From VRUE01 sp963727465 (lineage in GTDB: Bacteria; Actinomycetota; Thermoleophilia; Solirubrobacterales; 70-9): a DNA stretch of 64,000 nucleotides. The position numbers and the translations under genes were made by a program. The stretch is from contig CAVSGL010000017.1 of the NCBI GenBank assembly GCA_963727465.1, forward strand, positions 1 through 64,000. The letters run 5' to 3'. The notes under the pieces were generated by a model. It saw nothing but the letters and a program-made list of their open reading frames with translations, had not been told where the DNA came from and searched no databases. Positions 51,169 to 60,510 of this stretch are shown here, in pieces (the first letter of the stretch is position 1; each line of letters opens with the position of its first letter).

Positions 51169-51180
51169 CCGCTCCCGGGC

Positions 51181-51223
51181 GCGGTCGAGGTTTTCCTCGC
51201 TATGCGGTGAAAACCTCTACCGC
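51181..51223. repeat. GAGGTTTTC/GAAAACCTC hairpin repeat, copy 2
   Basis: GCGGTCGAGGTTTTC and GAAAACCTCTACCGC are inverted around CTCGCTATGCGGT. It lies between the converging GH26-like and propeller genes, where it could act as a bidirectional terminator. Confidence 0.82.
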
Positions 51224-51239
51224 GGTCGATGGCCCAGGG

Positions 51240-52580
51240 TCAGCGGGCGACGGTCCGGTTCGCCAGGCCGCGGCGGTACTTGAACGGCTCCAGCGCCGTG
51301 ATGCTCGAGTAGCCGACCAGGTAGATGCGGTGGCCGTCGGAGACGAGCGGCGTATAGGTGCCGCGCGGGTAGCGGAAGACGACGTGGCCGCCCTTCATCG
51401 AGTAGCCGGTGGTCGAGGTGCCGTCGAACTCGGCCGCGTAGACGATGTTGCCGACCGCGGTCAGCGAGCCGATCACCGAGCCGCCAGCGGAGCGGATCCA
51501 GCGCGGCACCCCGTTCTGCGCGTTGAGCGCGTAGACGTTGCCGTCGAAGGAGCCGATGTAGACGGTCGGGCCGGTGTGGGCGGTGCGGGCGACGGCTGGG
51601 CCCGAGTAGGCGTAGCCGCCGGTCGAGTAGGTCCAGGCGATCGTGCCGTCGTGGCGGTCGAAGCTGTACACGCGGGTGTCGTTGTTGCCGGCGTAGACGC
51701 GGCCGAAGGCGACCGCCGGGGTCGAGTAGAAGGCGCCCGAGGTTCCGAACCCCTGCCCGAGCGAATCGCTCTGCCAGAGCAGCTTGCCGTCCTTCGCCCG
51801 GACCGCGTTCATGTAGCCGCCGTAGTCGCCGACGTAGAGGACGCCGCCGTGGTAGGCGGGCGCGGCCTTGACCGGACCGCCGACGCCGGTGGCCCAGCGC
51901 ACGTTGCCGTTGACCGTGCTCAGCGAGTAGAGGTTGCCGTCTTCGCAGCCGAAGTAGACGCTGCGACCGACGACAACCGGCGAGGACTCGGCGCGCCCGG
52001 GCAGCGAGCGTTTCCACAGCACCCGGCCGCTGCGCGCGTCGAGCTTGACGATGTGGCCCGGCTCGAGGTTGACGATGTAGAGGCGGTGTCTGTAGTAGGC
52101 CGGCGAGGAGGCGTTGAGGCGGCCGATGCGCCGCTTCCAGAGCTGCTTGCCGCTGTCGGCGTCGAGCGCCACCGCGTAGCCGTTGTTGTTGACGAAGTAG
52201 AGCCTGCGGCCGGCGATCACCGGCGGGAACTCGAGCAGCGGCCGGTCGGTGTAGCGCCATCTTTTCTGGAAGGGCGGGCGCACACCCTTGGCCGGCAGGT
52301 AGCGGGTGCGGGCGCGGTCGTAGCCGTAGAGCGGCCAGCTCACCGTCCTGCGCTTCTGCGCCTTCGGCTTCTGCGGCTGGAAGCCCGCGGCTTCGTTGTG
52401 GATGTCGGGCGGGCGCTTGAGCAGCTCGTAGGCGAGCACGCCGCCCCCCACCGCGAGCACGAGGACGGCAGCCGCGACTGCCAGCACGAGCCGCCGGTGC
52501 TCGCGCCAGAACCAGCGCGGGTGGCGCAGCAGGCGCTTGGTCTCGCGCCAGACTCGCCGCGCTCGCGAGCCCTCGCTCAC
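51240..52580 (-). CDS. PQQ-binding-like beta-propeller membrane protein
   Basis: This is a 446-residue protein. A cytoplasmic basic N-terminus is followed by one membrane helix (LVLAVAAAVLVLAVGGGVLA, about 31-50) and an extracytoplasmic eight-bladed PQQ-like propeller. Repeats include YAVALDADSGKQLWKRRIG, HIVKLDARSGRVLWKR, NLYSLSTVNGNVRWATG and YSFDRHDGTIAWTYSTGG. Like BamB or PQQ dehydrogenases without catalytic residues, so a binding or scaffold role is likely. Its start overlaps the GNAT gene by 4 bp. Confidence 0.9.
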   Translation of the reverse strand: MSEGSRARRVWRETKRLLRHPRWFWREHRRLVLAVAAAVLVLAVGGGVLAYELLKRPPDIHNEAAGFQPQKPKAQKRRTVSWPLYGYDRARTRYLPAKGVRPPFQKRWRYTDRPLLEFPPVIAGRRLYFVNNNGYAVALDADSGKQLWKRRIGRLNASSPAYYRHRLYIVNLEPGHIVKLDARSGRVLWKRSLPGRAESSPVVVGRSVYFGCEDGNLYSLSTVNGNVRWATGVGGPVKAAPAYHGGVLYVGDYGGYMNAVRAKDGKLLWQSDSLGQGFGTSGAFYSTPAVAFGRVYAGNNDTRVYSFDRHDGTIAWTYSTGGYAYSGPAVARTAHTGPTVYIGSFDGNVYALNAQNGVPRWIRSAGGSVIGSLTAVGNIVYAAEFDGTSTTGYSMKGGHVVFRYPRGTYTPLVSDGHRIYLVGYSSITALEPFKYRRGLANRTVAR

Positions 52581-53344
52581 CGGCGCAGCTCCCAGAGCTC
52601 GACGAAGCCGAGGTCGAGGAAGCCGAGTCGCTCGTAGGCCGGCGCGCCCGCCCTGCTCGCCTGCAAGGAGGCGGTGGCGAAGCCTTCCGCGCGCGCCTCC
52701 GCCAGCGCCTGCCAGAGCAGCCAGCCGGCGATCCCGCGGCGCTGGTGCTCGGGGGGCGTCGCGACGCCGGTGACGCAGCAGTCGTCGCCGACGGCGATCG
52801 CGCCGACGCAGCCGACCGCCTCCTCACCCTCGTAGGCGCCGTGCCAGCGCAGCGCCGTCGGCCCGGAGAGGGCGGTGCGGAAACCGTCCCCCTCGTATCC
52901 GTAGGCGCGATCGTTGAGCGCCGCCGCCACCGCCGGCTCGATCGCCCCCCGCTCGATCCCGGCGGGCGCCGGCGGCTCCGCCGCGAGCTCGGTCAGGTTC
53001 AGGGCCATCGCCCGCGGCGCGCCGTCGAAGACGTGGCCGCGCTCGGCGAGCAGCGCCGCGGTCGCGCGATCCTCGTCGGGGACCCAGGCCGTCCAGGCGG
53101 CGACGCCCGCATCCCGATAGGCGGAGCTCAGCGTCTCGTACTCGCGCGCGAGGGTCGCCGAGTCGTCGTAGAAGACGGAGTTGAAGATCGAGCGCTGCGG
53201 CGCCGCCGGGACGACAGCGGCGAGCAGTCCGTCGCGCCGAATCAGCGACGAGCGCGACTCGCCGCTGCCGAAGACCTCGACCTCGTCGCGCACGCCGGCG
53301 ATCGCCCGCCGCCGCAGCTCCTTCGCGTCGATCGACCCACCCAT
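52577..53344 (-). CDS. GNAT-family N-acetyltransferase
   Basis: This is a 255-residue acetyltransferase. The C-terminal half carries the GNAT core CCVTGVATPPEHQRRGIAGW (motif A, Q/RxxGxG/A) and ASLQASRAGAPAYERLGFLD (motif B). An N-terminal domain of about 120 residues gives it a two-domain layout found in several actinobacterial GNATs. Substrate unknown. It overlaps the propeller gene downstream and lies 9 bp from the SRPBCC gene upstream. Confidence 0.88.
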   Translation of the reverse strand: MGGSIDAKELRRRAIAGVRDEVEVFGSGESRSSLIRRDGLLAAVVPAAPQRSIFNSVFYDDSATLAREYETLSSAYRDAGVAAWTAWVPDEDRATAALLAERGHVFDGAPRAMALNLTELAAEPPAPAGIERGAIEPAVAAALNDRAYGYEGDGFRTALSGPTALRWHGAYEGEEAVGCVGAIAVGDDCCVTGVATPPEHQRRGIAGWLLWQALAEARAEGFATASLQASRAGAPAYERLGFLDLGFVELWELRR

Positions 53345-53353
53345 CCGGGCCGG

Positions 53354-53797
53354 CTACGCCGGGGCCGCCGCGCGGCGCTCGGCCTCGGCGGTGACGCCGT
53401 CGAGCAGTTGCTGAATCGCCTGCTTGATGACGGCGACCACGACTCCACCGCCGATCGGCACGGTCGGCATCATGCGCACGGAATAGGTGATCGTCGTGCC
53501 GGGGCCGGAGGGCGTCAGCAGCGCGGTGCCGAGGTGGTCGCGGATCGGAGCGCCGGACAGCACCTTGTAGGAGAAGCGGCTCGGCCGCTCGTAGGCGACG
53601 ACCTCCTCGCGCAGCGGCGGCCCGACCGCGGTCAGCACCCGGATCGCGCCGACCCCGTCGGGCGCCGGCTCGCCCTCCCGCTCCAGCTCGGACTTCCGCA
53701 ACGGCGTCATCTCGGCATAGCTGCGGTGATCGGTGAGAACGTCGAACACGACCTCGGGCGGCGCCTGAACCTCGCGCACAAGAGTGAAGCTGGCCAC
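53354..53797 (-). CDS. SRPBCC-family protein (polyketide cyclase/lipid-binding type)
   Basis: This 147-residue START-like domain protein has VQAPPEVVFDVLTDHRSYAE at the start, the central VAYERPSRFSYKVL and a long C-terminal helix (VVAVIKQAIQQLLDGVTAEA). It binds hydrophobic ligands in a deep pocket. Role unknown. It lies in a run of minus-strand small-enzyme genes, and the gap to the metallo-beta-lactamase gene is 29 bp. Confidence 0.85.
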   Translation of the reverse strand: MASFTLVREVQAPPEVVFDVLTDHRSYAEMTPLRKSELEREGEPAPDGVGAIRVLTAVGPPLREEVVAYERPSRFSYKVLSGAPIRDHLGTALLTPSGPGTTITYSVRMMPTVPIGGGVVVAVIKQAIQQLLDGVTAEAERRAAAPA

Positions 53798-53826
53798 GCG
53801 GGCAGATTAGCGGGAGGGACCGCCGG

Positions 53827-54819
53827 TCAACCGGCGAGCTTCCAGACGCGCGGATCGCTGCCCTCGACCGGCTCGGCTTCGCCGAGGATCGCCAGGTGGT
53901 CGAGCGAGGAGAGGACGATCTGGAGCGCCCAGACGCTGGCGATGCTCTTCTGCCCCTCCGGCCCGATCAGGTCGCCGACGACCTCGTAGGCGGTCTTCTC
54001 GCCGCCGGCCAGCGAGGCCCGCACTTTGCCGAGCAGCTCCTCGACCTGCTTGCGCGCCTCGGCGATCTTCGCCTCGGGGTCGCGGAAGGTGCGGCCGTGG
54101 CCGGGCAGGACCAGGTCGACCGCCAGCGGCTCGACCTCGTCCATGCTGCGGAGGAATTCGCCCACCGGGTCGGGGCTGTGGCCGTGGTCGAAGAAGAGCA
54201 CGGTGCGGCCCAGCAGGTGGTCGCCGGAGATCAGCAGCCTGCGATCGGGCTGGTGGAGGACGACGTGCGAGGGCGCGTGGCCCGGGGTCTCGTGCACCTG
54301 CCAGGCGCCGAGGTCGGTCTCGACCTCGACCCCGGGCACGAGCTCGCGGTCGGGCTCGACGATCGCGTCGATGTGATTTTCGTCTTCGTCTTCGCGGCGC
54401 TCGCGGAAACGCTCCAGCGAGTCCATCGGCACGCCGCTCTGGCGGCCGACCTCGATCCGCTGCTCGAGCGCCGCCCGCGGGTCATCGGCCATCAGGCGCA
54501 CGTGCTCCCAGCGCGGGTGCATCCAGAGCTCGCAGCCCGCGCCCTCGACGATCGGCGCCGCCAGCCCGTAGTGGTCGGTATGGGAATGGGTGCAAACGAC
54601 GAGGCGCACGTCCTCGAGCCCGAAGCCGGCCTGCGAGAGGGCGACGTCGAAGCGCCGCAGCCCGCCCTTGCCGCCGATCCCGGTGTCGAAGAGGACGATG
54701 CCGCCGTCGGCGGCGACGGCCCAGACGTTGCCGTGCGGCACTCCCGGCCAGGGCAGCGGCAGCCGCAGCCGCCAGATGCCGGGCAGGACTTTCTCGGCGC
54801 GCGGCTGCTCGCCGCTCAT
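53827..54819 (-). CDS. Metallo-beta-lactamase-fold hydrolase
   Basis: This 330-residue enzyme has the metal motif CTHSHTDHYG (HxHxDH, about 84-89), His in HETPGHAPSH, Asp in ISGDHLLGRT and His in LPGHGRTF. A C-terminal alpha-helical domain (IAEARKQVEELLGKVRA) extends it beyond the basic fold as in LACTB2-like or RNase-like members. The start overlaps the MFS transporter gene end by 4 bp. Substrate unknown. Confidence 0.9.
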   Translation of the reverse strand: MSGEQPRAEKVLPGIWRLRLPLPWPGVPHGNVWAVAADGGIVLFDTGIGGKGGLRRFDVALSQAGFGLEDVRLVVCTHSHTDHYGLAAPIVEGAGCELWMHPRWEHVRLMADDPRAALEQRIEVGRQSGVPMDSLERFRERREDEDENHIDAIVEPDRELVPGVEVETDLGAWQVHETPGHAPSHVVLHQPDRRLLISGDHLLGRTVLFFDHGHSPDPVGEFLRSMDEVEPLAVDLVLPGHGRTFRDPEAKIAEARKQVEELLGKVRASLAGGEKTAYEVVGDLIGPEGQKSIASVWALQIVLSSLDHLAILGEAEPVEGSDPRVWKLAG

Positions 54820-56360
54820 ACGCCGCCGGCCGGCCGCCGGCTCTCGGCGCCGTCGCCGGCCTGCTTGGGGATCAGCCGGGCGGCGATCGCGAGGCCGAGC
54901 AGGGCGAAGGCGGCGGCGACGACCACCGCCCAGTGCATGCCGGTGACGAAGCCGTCGGAGGCGATTTCGATCAGTTCAGCGCCGGGCGCGCCGCCGGCCT
55001 TTTCGCCGACCGCGACGGCGCCGGAGATGCTCGCTTCCGCCGTCGACTGCGCTTCGGGCGGCAGCTTCGAGAAGATCGCCGAGCCGGTCAGGTGGTTGGC
55101 GAAGAACATCTGGCCGATACCGCCCATCACGGCGATCCCGAAGGAGGCGCCGATCTGGCGGATCGCCGCGTTGGTGCCCGAGGCCATCCCCGCTTTCGCC
55201 GCCGAGACCGAGCTCATCATCGCCGCCGAGGCGGGGGGCTGGATCAGCGAGACGCCGGCGCCGGCGAGGATCAGGCCGATCAGCACGACCAGGTAGGACG
55301 ACGTCGTGCTGGTCGCGAGGAACGCCAGCAGGCCGGCGGCGAGCACGAGCATCCCCACCATCACCGTCAGGCGGTCGCCGCGCTTCGCCGCGATTTTCGG
55401 CGCCAGCGGGGCGATGATCAGCAGCGCCAGCGCGAAGGGGACGAGCGAGACGCCGGCTTTCAGCGGCGAGTAGTCGCGCACCGTCTGTAGGTAGAGCGTC
55501 AGCTCGTAGACCAGGCCCATCAGGGCGAGGAAGGCGACGGTGATCGCCAGCATCCCCGAGGTGAAGGCGGCGGAGAGAAAGAGGCGGGGGTCGAGCTGGG
55601 GGAAGCGCGCGCGCAGCTCGAAGCGGATGAACCAGGCGAGCAGCACCGCCGCGAGCACGAAGGCGACGAGCACCGGGGCCGAGTCCCAGCCGCGCACCGG
55701 GCCCTCGATCAGGCCGTAGAAGAGGGCGAGCAGGCCGACCATCGAGATCAGCGCCCCCGGCGCGTCGATCGGCGGCGCCTCCGGGTCGCTCGACTCGGTC
55801 ACCCGGCGGTTGATCATCAGCTGGCCGAGGATCACGATCGGGACGTTGATGTAGAAGATCCAGCCCCAGGCCGTGGTCGAGTTGAGGATCAGGCCGCCGA
55901 GGATCGGGCCGGCGGCGAGGCCGATCCCCGAGAGCCCGGCCCAGACCCCGATCGCCTGCGCCCGCTCCTTCTCGTCGCTGAAGGTCGAGCGGATCAGCGA
56001 GAGGGTCGAGGGCGGGATCGCACCGGCGCCGAGGCCCTGGAGGCCGCGGGCGAAGATCAGGAAGGTGGCGCTGTTGAGCGTGTCGGAGAGGCCGGAGAGG
56101 GCCGAGCCGACGATGAACACCAGCATCCCGAGCTGGAGCACCCGGCGGCGGCCGAACTTGTCGCCGATCGAGGCCGAGAGCAGGATCGTCGAGCCGAAGA
56201 GAATGATGTAGGCGGAGTTGATCCAGACCAGCTGCGACGACGTCGTGTCGAGGTCGCGGGCGATCGTCGGCAGGGCGACGTTGAGGATCGTGCCGTCGAT
56301 CCCGACCATGATCAGGGGGATGCCGATGGCGATCAGCGCGCGGCGCTTGGCGGTGCTCAC
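54816..56360 (-). CDS. DHA2-family MFS drug-efflux transporter
   Basis: This is a 514-residue 14-helix transporter of the EmrB/QacA type. Motif C-like IMVGIDGTILNVALPTIARD and motif A-like IGDKFGRRRVLQLGM are present, as are ARGLQGLGAGAIPPS and GVWAGLSGIGLAAGPILGG, the motif C of antiporters. GTG 56360 (STAKRRALIAIG) fits the usual start. It is divergent from the ltrA-like gene with 23 bp between starts. It probably exports hydrophobic drugs by proton exchange. Confidence 0.92.
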   Translation of the reverse strand: MSTAKRRALIAIGIPLIMVGIDGTILNVALPTIARDLDTTSSQLVWINSAYIILFGSTILLSASIGDKFGRRRVLQLGMLVFIVGSALSGLSDTLNSATFLIFARGLQGLGAGAIPPSTLSLIRSTFSDEKERAQAIGVWAGLSGIGLAAGPILGGLILNSTTAWGWIFYINVPIVILGQLMINRRVTESSDPEAPPIDAPGALISMVGLLALFYGLIEGPVRGWDSAPVLVAFVLAAVLLAWFIRFELRARFPQLDPRLFLSAAFTSGMLAITVAFLALMGLVYELTLYLQTVRDYSPLKAGVSLVPFALALLIIAPLAPKIAAKRGDRLTVMVGMLVLAAGLLAFLATSTTSSYLVVLIGLILAGAGVSLIQPPASAAMMSSVSAAKAGMASGTNAAIRQIGASFGIAVMGGIGQMFFANHLTGSAIFSKLPPEAQSTAEASISGAVAVGEKAGGAPGAELIEIASDGFVTGMHWAVVVAAAFALLGLAIAARLIPKQAGDGAESRRPAGGV

Positions 56361-56383
56361 GGGATGCGATCCTATTCGCCTCG

Positions 56384-57570
56384 ATGGAGGCCATGAGCGA
56401 AGCGCGCACGTCACGCCTCAGCGCGACCCTGCGCGAAGGCGAGCGGGTGACGCCGCTGGAGCTCTTCTTCGACCTCGTCTTCGTGCTCGCGATCACCCAG
56501 TGCACGGCGCTGATGGCCCACCACCCGACCTGGGACGGGATCGCCCAGGGCCTGCTCGTGCTCGGCATGCTCTGGTGGGCCTGGGTCGGCTACTCCTGGC
56601 TGACCAGCGTGATCGACCCCGAGGAAGGGGCGGTGCGGCTGGTCATCTTCGGCGCGATGGCGGCGCTACTGGTCGTCTCGCTCGCCGTCCCGGATGCCTT
56701 CGGCCACCTCGCGCTGGTCTTCGCCCTCGCCTACGGCGCCGTGCGCGTCGCCCACATCGGCCTCTTCATGCTCGCCAGCCCCGACGACGACGGGCTGCGC
56801 CACTCCGTGCTCGGGCTCGCCATGAGCACCGCGATCGCCGTCGCCCTGCTGGCGCTCGCCTCGCTCTTCGACGGGCTCGCCCAGGGGGCGCTCTGGGCGC
56901 TGGCCCTCTTCCTCGACATGGCCGGCCCCTACTTCTTCGGCTCCGAGGGCTGGAAGCTCGCCCCCGAGCACTTCGCCGAGCGCCACGGCCTGATCGTGAT
57001 CATCGCCCTCGGCGAGTCGATCGTCGCGATCGGCGTCGGCGCCGCCGGCGAGCTGAGCTTCGGCATCGGCATGGTGGCGGTGCTCGGCGTGGCGCTCGCC
57101 GCGGCGATGTGGTGGGTCTACTTCGACGTCGTCGCGCTGGTCTCGGCCCGGCGGCTGGCCGAGGCGCCGGAGGGGCGCAGCGAAACGAGCTCGCCCGCGA
57201 TTCCTACTCCTACATCCACCTGCTCCTGGTCGCGGGCACGATCCTCGTCGCGCTCGGGCTGAAAACGACGATCGGCCACTTCGGCGACCACCTGCACGCG
57301 GTGCCGGCCTTCGCCCTGCTCGGCGGCCTCGCGATCTACCTGCTCGGCCACGTCGCCTTCCGCTACCGCCACGTCCGCACGGTCAACCGGCGACGGCTCG
57401 GCCTCGCGATCGTCCTGCTCCTGCTCGTCCCGGTCGCGGTCGAGATCCCAGCGCTGGCGACCCTGGCGCTCGCCAACCTCCTGCTCTGGGGCCTGATCGC
57501 GGTCGAGACGCGCGGCTACGGCGAGGGACGCGCACGGCTGCGCCACGCCAGCGGCGCGACCGCCGGCTGA
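56384..57570 (+). pseudogene. Low-temperature-requirement A (LtrA) family membrane protein, one frameshift
   Basis: This polytopic membrane protein of the LtrA family (about 395 residues after repair) starts with the signature VTPLELFFDLVFVLAITQ and continues through HGLIVIIALGESIVAIGVGA. The frame breaks near 57178. The expected NELARDSYSYIHLLLVAGTI continues in the next frame with three or four more helices and ends at 57570. The function of LtrA proteins is poorly known. The intact motifs on both sides make a single-base indel the likely cause. Confidence 0.88.
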
Positions 57571-57650
57571 GGGGTGTGGCCACATTCCGTCCGCCATGCA
57601 TGCAACGCTGTCCTCGTTCACGCTGCCTTCCGCCCTAATGGAAGGACTTA

Positions 57651-57685
57651 CGCAAAAGGCCGCTGGGTGTCAGCGGTCTTTTGCG
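57651..57685 (+). terminator. Strong terminator hairpin after ltrA-like gene
   Basis: CGCAAAAGGCCGCTG pairs with CAGCGGTCTTTTGCG at 14 of 15 positions around GGTGT. It contains a T4 tract in the descending arm. It lies 80 bp after the stop codon. Confidence 0.85.
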
Positions 57686-57775
57686 CATGGGGACGCGTCC
57701 GATTGGGCAGCTAGCGTTCTTCCTCGCTAATCAAACAGCCGAGCCGGTTCACCCGGATTCCGACTGCGAGGCAGT

Positions 57776-58339
57776 GTGAACGACCTAATCGCAGACACCA
57801 TTCCAGAGTCGATTACGCCCGGAAAGCGCTGGGTGCGACTATCGAGTCGTACAGCCGATGGTCCCTTGACGGAAGCGATGAACGGCTTTCAACCGCTGGA
57901 CTTCCCAGCAGGCGAGGCCGCGGCCGAATTTCTCAAACACGAAGCGGTCGTCAATTCCGCAATGACCCGGACCCATCTGCTAATCGACAATGGCCGCGTT
58001 GAAGGCTTCGTGTCTCTCTGCTCTGGGTCCGTCAGGCTCTCCGAGCGATCGATCCGCAGTCTTGGACTTCGCACGACGATCAGGACGATGCCTGCGATCG
58101 TCCTGACCTGGGTCGCCCGACACCGACGGGGATCGACGACAGGACTCGAACTCGTCGAGACAGCCTTTGCGTTGGCCAGGGAGTCCGCCCATAACGTCGG
58201 CGTCGCCGCCTTCGTTCTCGATCCCTGGGACGACGAGGTGGCTGACCTCTGGCGGAGCCCGCCCTATCCATTTCGGAATTCGGAGCAGAGACGCAGAGGG
58301 AAACCGCCCAGGCTGTGGGCGCCCCTTGACCCGGACTAG
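57776..58339 (+). CDS. GNAT-toxin-like acetyltransferase
   Basis: This 187-residue protein resembles TacT/AtaT-type GNAT toxins. It has LLIDNGRVEGFVSLCSGSVR, PAIVLTWVARHRRGSTTGLE (the acetyl-CoA loop, RHRRGSTTG) and HNVGVAAFVLDPWDD, then PPYPFRN with the characteristic late aromatic. A usual upstream RHH antitoxin (DUF1778) is absent. GTG 57776 follows a T-poor leader. A small gene of opposite orientation touches its 3' end. Toxin activity is inferred. Confidence 0.65.
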   Translation: MNDLIADTIPESITPGKRWVRLSSRTADGPLTEAMNGFQPLDFPAGEAAAEFLKHEAVVNSAMTRTHLLIDNGRVEGFVSLCSGSVRLSERSIRSLGLRTTIRTMPAIVLTWVARHRRGSTTGLELVETAFALARESAHNVGVAAFVLDPWDDEVADLWRSPPYPFRNSEQRRRGKPPRLWAPLDPD

Positions 58340-58524
58340 TCGATTTGGTCTGCGGCGCGAAGCTCTTTGAGACGCTCGTCAGCCGCTCTTGCGAAGTCGC
58401 GCAGCATTGGGTCGCGCTGCGCCCGGCGAAATTCTTTCGCGTCGATCTCAGCGACGGCGTCGCCGGCTTCCTCGGCTGAGACTTTTCCTTTCGTTACCGC
58501 AATACGATCGAGCGCTTGCGCCAT
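58336..58524 (-). CDS. Small charged hypothetical protein
   Basis: This 62-residue highly charged helical protein starts MAQALDRIAVTKGKVSAEEA and ends ADERLKELRAADQID. ATG 58524 is supported by AAAAGGAGAG nine bases upstream. Its 3' end overlaps that of the GNAT-toxin-like gene by 4 bp. No family is recognised. It could be an unrelated gene or an unconventional antitoxin; no direct evidence either way. Confidence 0.55.
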   Translation of the reverse strand: MAQALDRIAVTKGKVSAEEAGDAVAEIDAKEFRRAQRDPMLRDFARAADERLKELRAADQID

Positions 58525-58662
58525 GCTCTGTTGCTCTCCTTTTAACCTGGCCACAAAAGATGCTTCGACTTGCCGGACGGGAACCTTTATACCCGAACCG
58601 GGTCAGCGGCTGAAATCAATCGTACCCAGAGTAGCGCCAGCCCCTGCGGAGGATGGAAAGGG

Positions 58663-58836
58663 TTAGCTGGTCGCGAGGCCGATCGCGAGCAGCGGGAAGC
58701 CGGCCATGATGCCGAGGTAGCTGCCGATCGCGAGGCCGGTCAGCGTCTTCGTCGTGCGCGATTTGGCGCCGGCGACGAAGCCGACCAGGGCGAAGACGGC
58801 GGCGATTCCGAGACCGATCCAGAAGACGTCGGGCAT
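58663..58836 (-). CDS. Small two-helix membrane protein
   Basis: This 57-residue open frame, MPDVFWIGLGIAAVFALVGF onward, has two hydrophobic helices (residues 5-23 and 34-55) separated by the basic turn GAKSRTTKT. Hairpin membrane topology. It is divergent from the DHA2 transporter gene with about 60 bp between starts. No family recognised. Protein-like hydrophobicity supports the call. Confidence 0.5.
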   Translation of the reverse strand: MPDVFWIGLGIAAVFALVGFVAGAKSRTTKTLTGLAIGSYLGIMAGFPLLAIGLATS

Positions 58837-58896
58837 GGGCCGCGGCAGCCTATCGGAACCGCCCGCCGGCGGGCCGTCGGCCGGGCAGGAATCGCG

Positions 58897-60510
58897 ATGT
58901 CTGCGGCAAACGTCACAGCCATGGAGAAGACCGGCGGCGCTCACAAGAAACTGATCCTCGCGGCGATGATCTTCGCCGTCTCGATGACCTTCATCGACCA
59001 GACGATCGTCGCGATCGCGATCCCGCAGCTTCAGCAGGACCTCTCGCTCTCCTCGACCGGGGTGCAGTGGATCATCAACGGCTACCTGCTCTCGCTCTCG
59101 GCCCTGTTCGCCTTCGGCGGCAAGCTCGCCGACGTCGCCGGCCACCGGCGCATGGTCACGGTCGGCGTCGTCGTCTTCGCCACCGCCTCGGCGCTCTGCG
59201 GGGCGACGCCGGAAACGGGCGCGGCGGAGCCGTGGATCATCGTCTTCCGCGTGATCCAGGGGGCCGGCGCGGCGATCATGTTCCCGGCGGCGCTGGCGAT
59301 CGTGCTCGGCGCCTTCCCGGTGCGCGAACGGGGTCGCGCGCTGGCGATCTTCTTCGCCGTCGCCGGCGGCTTCACCTCGATCGGCCCGATCGCCGGCGGC
59401 TACCTGACCGAGTGGACCTGGCGGGCGATCTTCTGGATCAACGTGCCGGTCGCGATCCTCGCCCTGGTCTGCACGGCGATCGCCAAGCCCGCCGACGAGA
59501 AGCACCCGGCGCCGCTCGACTACCGCGGCGCGCTGCTCGTCTCCGGCGGCATGGGCCTCGCAGTGCTCGGCCTCCAGCAGTCAAGCGTCTGGGGCTGGGG
59601 CAGCCCGGTCACCTGGCTCTGCATCGCCGCCGGGCTCGTCCTGCTCGCCGCCTTCGCCCGCTTCGAGCTCGGCCTCGCCAACCCGCTGATGCGGATCGGG
59701 ACCTTCCGCGACCGCGCCTTCGCGGTCGACAACATCGTCCTCTTCCTCTTGATGATCGCCTTCGTGCCGCTCTTCTTCTTCGCCAGCATGTACGCGCAGA
59801 TCGCGCTCGGCGAAAGCGCCTCGGAAACCGGCCTCTACCTGCTGATCTTCTTCGCCGGCTTCTTCGTCGCAACGCAGTGGGGCGGGAAAATCCTCGACAC
59901 CCGCGGGGCGCGACCGACGGTCGTGCTCGGCTGCGCGGTGGCGGCGGTCGGCTTCGCCCTCTGGGCGCACGCGATGCCGGATCTCTCGGTCGGCTCGCAG
60001 TGGTACTTCATGGTCCTCGCCGGCGCCGGGGTCGGGCTCGTGCTGGCGCCGGCCAACACCGACGCGATGAACCGGGTTCCGCGCAGCCGCTACGGCGAGG
60101 CGACCGGGATCACCCAGACCGTACGCAACTTCGGCTCCAGCCTCGGCCTCGCCGTGCTCGGCACCGTGCTGATCCTCGAAAACCAGTCGAACCTGGAGGC
60201 CACCTTGGGGGCGGAGGGGCTGCCCAAGTCGCAGGCCGACCAGGTCGCCCAGGAACTGAGCGAAGCGGGCAGCGGCGAAGGCAGCGCCCTCGCCGAACAC
60301 GCCGGCGCCGGCGCGCAGAAGCTCTTCGCCGCGGTGCAGCACGACTTCGCGCTCTCCTCGCGCACGGTCTTCTACGGCATGGCCGGGGCGCTGGCCGTCG
60401 CCTTCGTCGTCTCACTCATCTGGATGCCGTCGGGCAAGGCTCCGGACCTCGACGGCGAGGATCCGGCCGAGCCCGAGCCGGAGGTCAGCGACTCGGCCCG
60501 ACCGGCTTAA
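58897..60510 (+). CDS. DHA2-family MFS transporter
   Basis: This is a 537-residue 14-helix transporter. AVSMTFIDQTIVAIAIPQLQ is helix 1, FGGKLADVAGHRRMVTVG the motif A loop, and FFAVAGGFTSIGPIAGGYLT the antiporter motif C; a large periplasmic loop with GAEGLPKSQADQVAQEL precedes the last helix. ATG 58897 and ATG 58921 are both possible starts. The tail PAEPEPEVSDSARPA is acidic. It is more similar in layout to EmrB than to the other DHA2 protein here. Overlaps the converging two-repeat gene by 26 bp. Confidence 0.9.
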   Translation: MSAANVTAMEKTGGAHKKLILAAMIFAVSMTFIDQTIVAIAIPQLQQDLSLSSTGVQWIINGYLLSLSALFAFGGKLADVAGHRRMVTVGVVVFATASALCGATPETGAAEPWIIVFRVIQGAGAAIMFPAALAIVLGAFPVRERGRALAIFFAVAGGFTSIGPIAGGYLTEWTWRAIFWINVPVAILALVCTAIAKPADEKHPAPLDYRGALLVSGGMGLAVLGLQQSSVWGWGSPVTWLCIAAGLVLLAAFARFELGLANPLMRIGTFRDRAFAVDNIVLFLLMIAFVPLFFFASMYAQIALGESASETGLYLLIFFAGFFVATQWGGKILDTRGARPTVVLGCAVAAVGFALWAHAMPDLSVGSQWYFMVLAGAGVGLVLAPANTDAMNRVPRSRYGEATGITQTVRNFGSSLGLAVLGTVLILENQSNLEATLGAEGLPKSQADQVAQELSEAGSGEGSALAEHAGAGAQKLFAAVQHDFALSSRTVFYGMAGALAVAFVVSLIWMPSGKAPDLDGEDPAEPEPEVSDSARPA

